From: Microbacterium testaceum
GTDB taxonomy: Bacteria > Actinomycetota > Actinomycetes > Actinomycetales > Microbacteriaceae
Assembly (NCBI RefSeq): GCF_006539145.1
Contig: NZ_BJML01000005.1
Location: forward strand, 62,001 to 126,000
Reading direction: 5' to 3'
DNA length: 64,000 nt
Positions within the stretch are counted from its first letter, which is position 1. The number at the start of each line of letters is the position of its first letter. Below, piece by piece: positions 61,269-64,000 of the stretch. A program made the position numbers and the translations under genes. The notes below the pieces were generated by a model. The model made no database searches and was not told the DNA's origin. It saw only the letters and a program-made list of their open reading frames with translations.

Positions 61269-61804
61269 GTCAGTTGACTCTCCTTCTTCTGCAGGGCGGC
61301 TTCCTCGTCCTGCTGTGGTTCTTCGTGTTCGGCGTCGTGTACTCGCTGCGCGCCGACCTCTTCGGCGTGAAGGTGCGCAAGCTCCCCGAGCCCTCGGCAT
61401 CCGCTTCCCCGGCGGCGGCCGCGCCCACCTCCTCGCCCGACGCGGTGACCACGCAGGTCAAGCGCCCCGCGGCGCCCGTCCCGGCACCCGCCGGGGGTCT
61501 CGCGACCACGGACGCGGTCTCACGTATCGTCATCACCAGCGGCCCCAAGGCCGGCCTCGAGCTGCCGCTGGGCACCGAGCCGCTGACGATCGGCCGTTCC
61601 AGTGAGTCGGGTCTCGTCATCCGCGACGACTACACCTCGAGCCACCACGCGCGTCTCGTGCTGTGGGGCGAGCAGTGGATGCTGCAGGACCTCGATTCCA
61701 CGAACGGCACCTCGCACGACGGCGTCCGCGTGGCGGCACCGGTCCAGGTCAAGGTCGGTGCTCCCATCAAGGTCGGCGCCACGACGTTCGAGTTGAGGAA
61801 GTAA
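61265..61804 (+). CDS. fhaB: Membrane-anchored FHA domain protein
   Basis: A 179-residue protein with an N-terminal membrane helix (5-27), a Pro/Ala-rich linker (40-80) containing VTTQVKRP, whose Thr-Thr is a likely Ser/Thr kinase target by analogy with mycobacterial FhaB/FipA, and an FHA domain (100-178) with GR (110-111), SSHHAR (125-130) and STNG (145-148). It would bring phosphorylated partners to the division or growth site. Confidence 0.93.
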   Translation: MSQLTLLLLQGGFLVLLWFFVFGVVYSLRADLFGVKVRKLPEPSASASPAAAAPTSSPDAVTTQVKRPAAPVPAPAGGLATTDAVSRIVITSGPKAGLELPLGTEPLTIGRSSESGLVIRDDYTSSHHARLVLWGEQWMLQDLDSTNGTSHDGVRVAAPVQVKVGAPIKVGATTFELRK

Positions 61805-61813
61805 CCCTCCCCC

Positions 61814-63048
<1,235 letters not shown>

Positions 63049-63052
<4 letters not shown>

Positions 63053-64000
63053 CCGACCAGAAGCTCACCCGTCCGGGCGACGCCGTGTCCACCGACACGG
63101 CCGTCATGCGCGCGCTCAAGAAGATCCGCGTCCCCGCCAAGCAGCGCAATCGCGAGCTCGGTCTGCTCCTGTTCGCGATCGTCGTCTACGGCGGAGCCGT
63201 CGTGCTCGTCCAGCTCGGGGTGAACAACACCGTCGAGACCGGCTACCTCAGCATCGCGGCGATCCCGGCCGTTCTCGCGCTCGTCATGCACGTGGTGCTG
63301 CGCCTGCGCGCCCGAGACGCCGACCCCTTCGTGCTGCCCATCGCCACCGTCCTCACGGGTCTCGGTATCGCGATGATCTACCGCATCGACCTGGCCGAGA
63401 AAGCGAGCGGATGGGATGCCACGGGCAACCGCCAGATCGCCTGGGCGGCCCTCGCGATGCTCGCGGCCCTCGCCGTGCTGATCTTCCTGCGCAACTACCG
63501 CGTGCTCTTCCGGTACACCTACCTCTTCGGCCTCGTCGGCATCTTGCTCCTCCTGCTGCCGTTCGTGCCGGGCCTCGGTACCGACCAGAACGCCGACGTC
63601 TGGGTGTCCCTCGGGTTCGTGTCGTTCCAGCCGGGAGAGCTCGCCAAGATCTGTCTGGCCGTCTTCTTCGCCGGGTACCTCGTGCGCACGCGGGAGAGCC
63701 TCACCTCGACCGGAACGCGCTTCCTCTTCATGACTTGGCCGCGCGCACGCGAACTCGGCCCGGTGCTGATCATCTGGCTCGTCTCGCTCGGCATCATCGT
63801 GCTCCAGCGCGACCTCGGTACGGGCCTGCTCATCTTCGGCATGTTCGTCGCGATGCTGTACGTCGCGACCGGCAAGACGAGCTGGGTGCTGATCGGTCTG
63901 ATCCTGGTCGGAGTCGGTGCCCTCCTGGCATCCCAAGTCCTCCCCTACGTCAACGGCCGCTTCGCCAACTGGCTGAGCGCCTTCGACCCCGAGGTCATCA
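63049..64000 (+). CDS. rodA: SEDS family peptidoglycan glycosyltransferase, RodA/FtsW type (3' truncated)
   Basis: The first 317 residues are visible and the gene runs off the window. After a cytoplasmic N-terminus of about 30 residues come nine or so membrane helices. WVSLGFVSFQPGELAKICLAVFFAGYL and LQRDLGTGLLIFGMFVAMLYVATG are SEDS hallmarks; the Asp of QRDLG is the catalytic residue in the family. Usual genes next would be a penicillin-binding protein and the pknA/pknB kinases. RodA is preferred to FtsW from operon position. Confidence 0.93.

Overview
The window is about 70% G+C and densely packed, with many 1-4 base gene overlaps and frequent GTG starts. Several genes are typical of Actinobacteria: nucS, fhaA-fhaB-pstP-rodA, a CspA-type cold shock protein, a GlsB protein and an Mrp antiporter with a fused MrpA. 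Gene content and style fit Microbacteriaceae, most likely Microbacterium; that placement is inference from sequence style. No insertion sequence, prophage, integrase or CRISPR array is visible.

Layout. 1-1.9 kb: end of an unrecognised gene, a cluster of nested palindromes, and divergent DUF3253 and DUF2071 genes. 2-5.4 kb: proVWX glycine betaine importer. 5.8-10.1 kb: chorismate mutase, AI-2E family transporter, a second palindrome cluster, lactonase and purA. 10.2-15.4 kb: GntR regulator, enolase-superfamily dehydratase and a carbohydrate importer without its own ATPase. 15.6-17 kb: Pr6Pr membrane protein and secreted cyclophilin. 17-23.5 kb: importer with its own ATPase, a glycerophosphodiesterase and an inositol-phosphatase-like enzyme, divergent from a DeoR regulator. 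23.6-26.4 kb: membrane-anchored hydrolase and argG. 26.4-30.2 kb: lipoprotein, then TetR, P-loop-less ABC domain and YhgE/Pip protein. 30.3-39.8 kb: secreted clan GH-A glycosidase, second ATPase-less importer, GH36 alpha-galactosidase and LacI regulator. 40.3-47.5 kb: SRPBCC protein, degenerate repeat tract and mrpACDEFG. 47.6-60.4 kb: LacI/MFS pair, nucS, HAD phosphatase, coiled-coil protein, rhomboid-like/DUF2156 protein, csp, GntR, GNAT, GlsB, DUF368, ferric-reductase-like protein and tRNA-Leu(CAG). 60.5-64 kb: cell growth signalling operon, cut by the window edge.

How the genes work together. Three nutrient modules pair an importer with its catabolic enzymes and a dedicated regulator: sugar acid (GntR), phosphodiester (DeoR) and alpha-galactoside (LacI). 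The two carbohydrate importers lack ATPases and probably share an MsiK-type ATPase encoded elsewhere. Osmotic and ion balance is served by ProVWX and Mrp. The end of the window couples phosphoprotein signalling (FHA proteins, PstP) to peptidoglycan synthesis (RodA/FtsW).

Signals beyond the genes. (1) At least 14 genes show a TANNNT hexamer ending 6-7 bases before the start codon, which predicts leaderless mRNAs. (2) Two families of nested palindromes with the same four-motif design sit only between convergent genes. (3) The 7-mer GGATGCC/GGCATCC is several-fold more frequent than base composition predicts. (4) Operator-like repeats are visible in front of most regulators.
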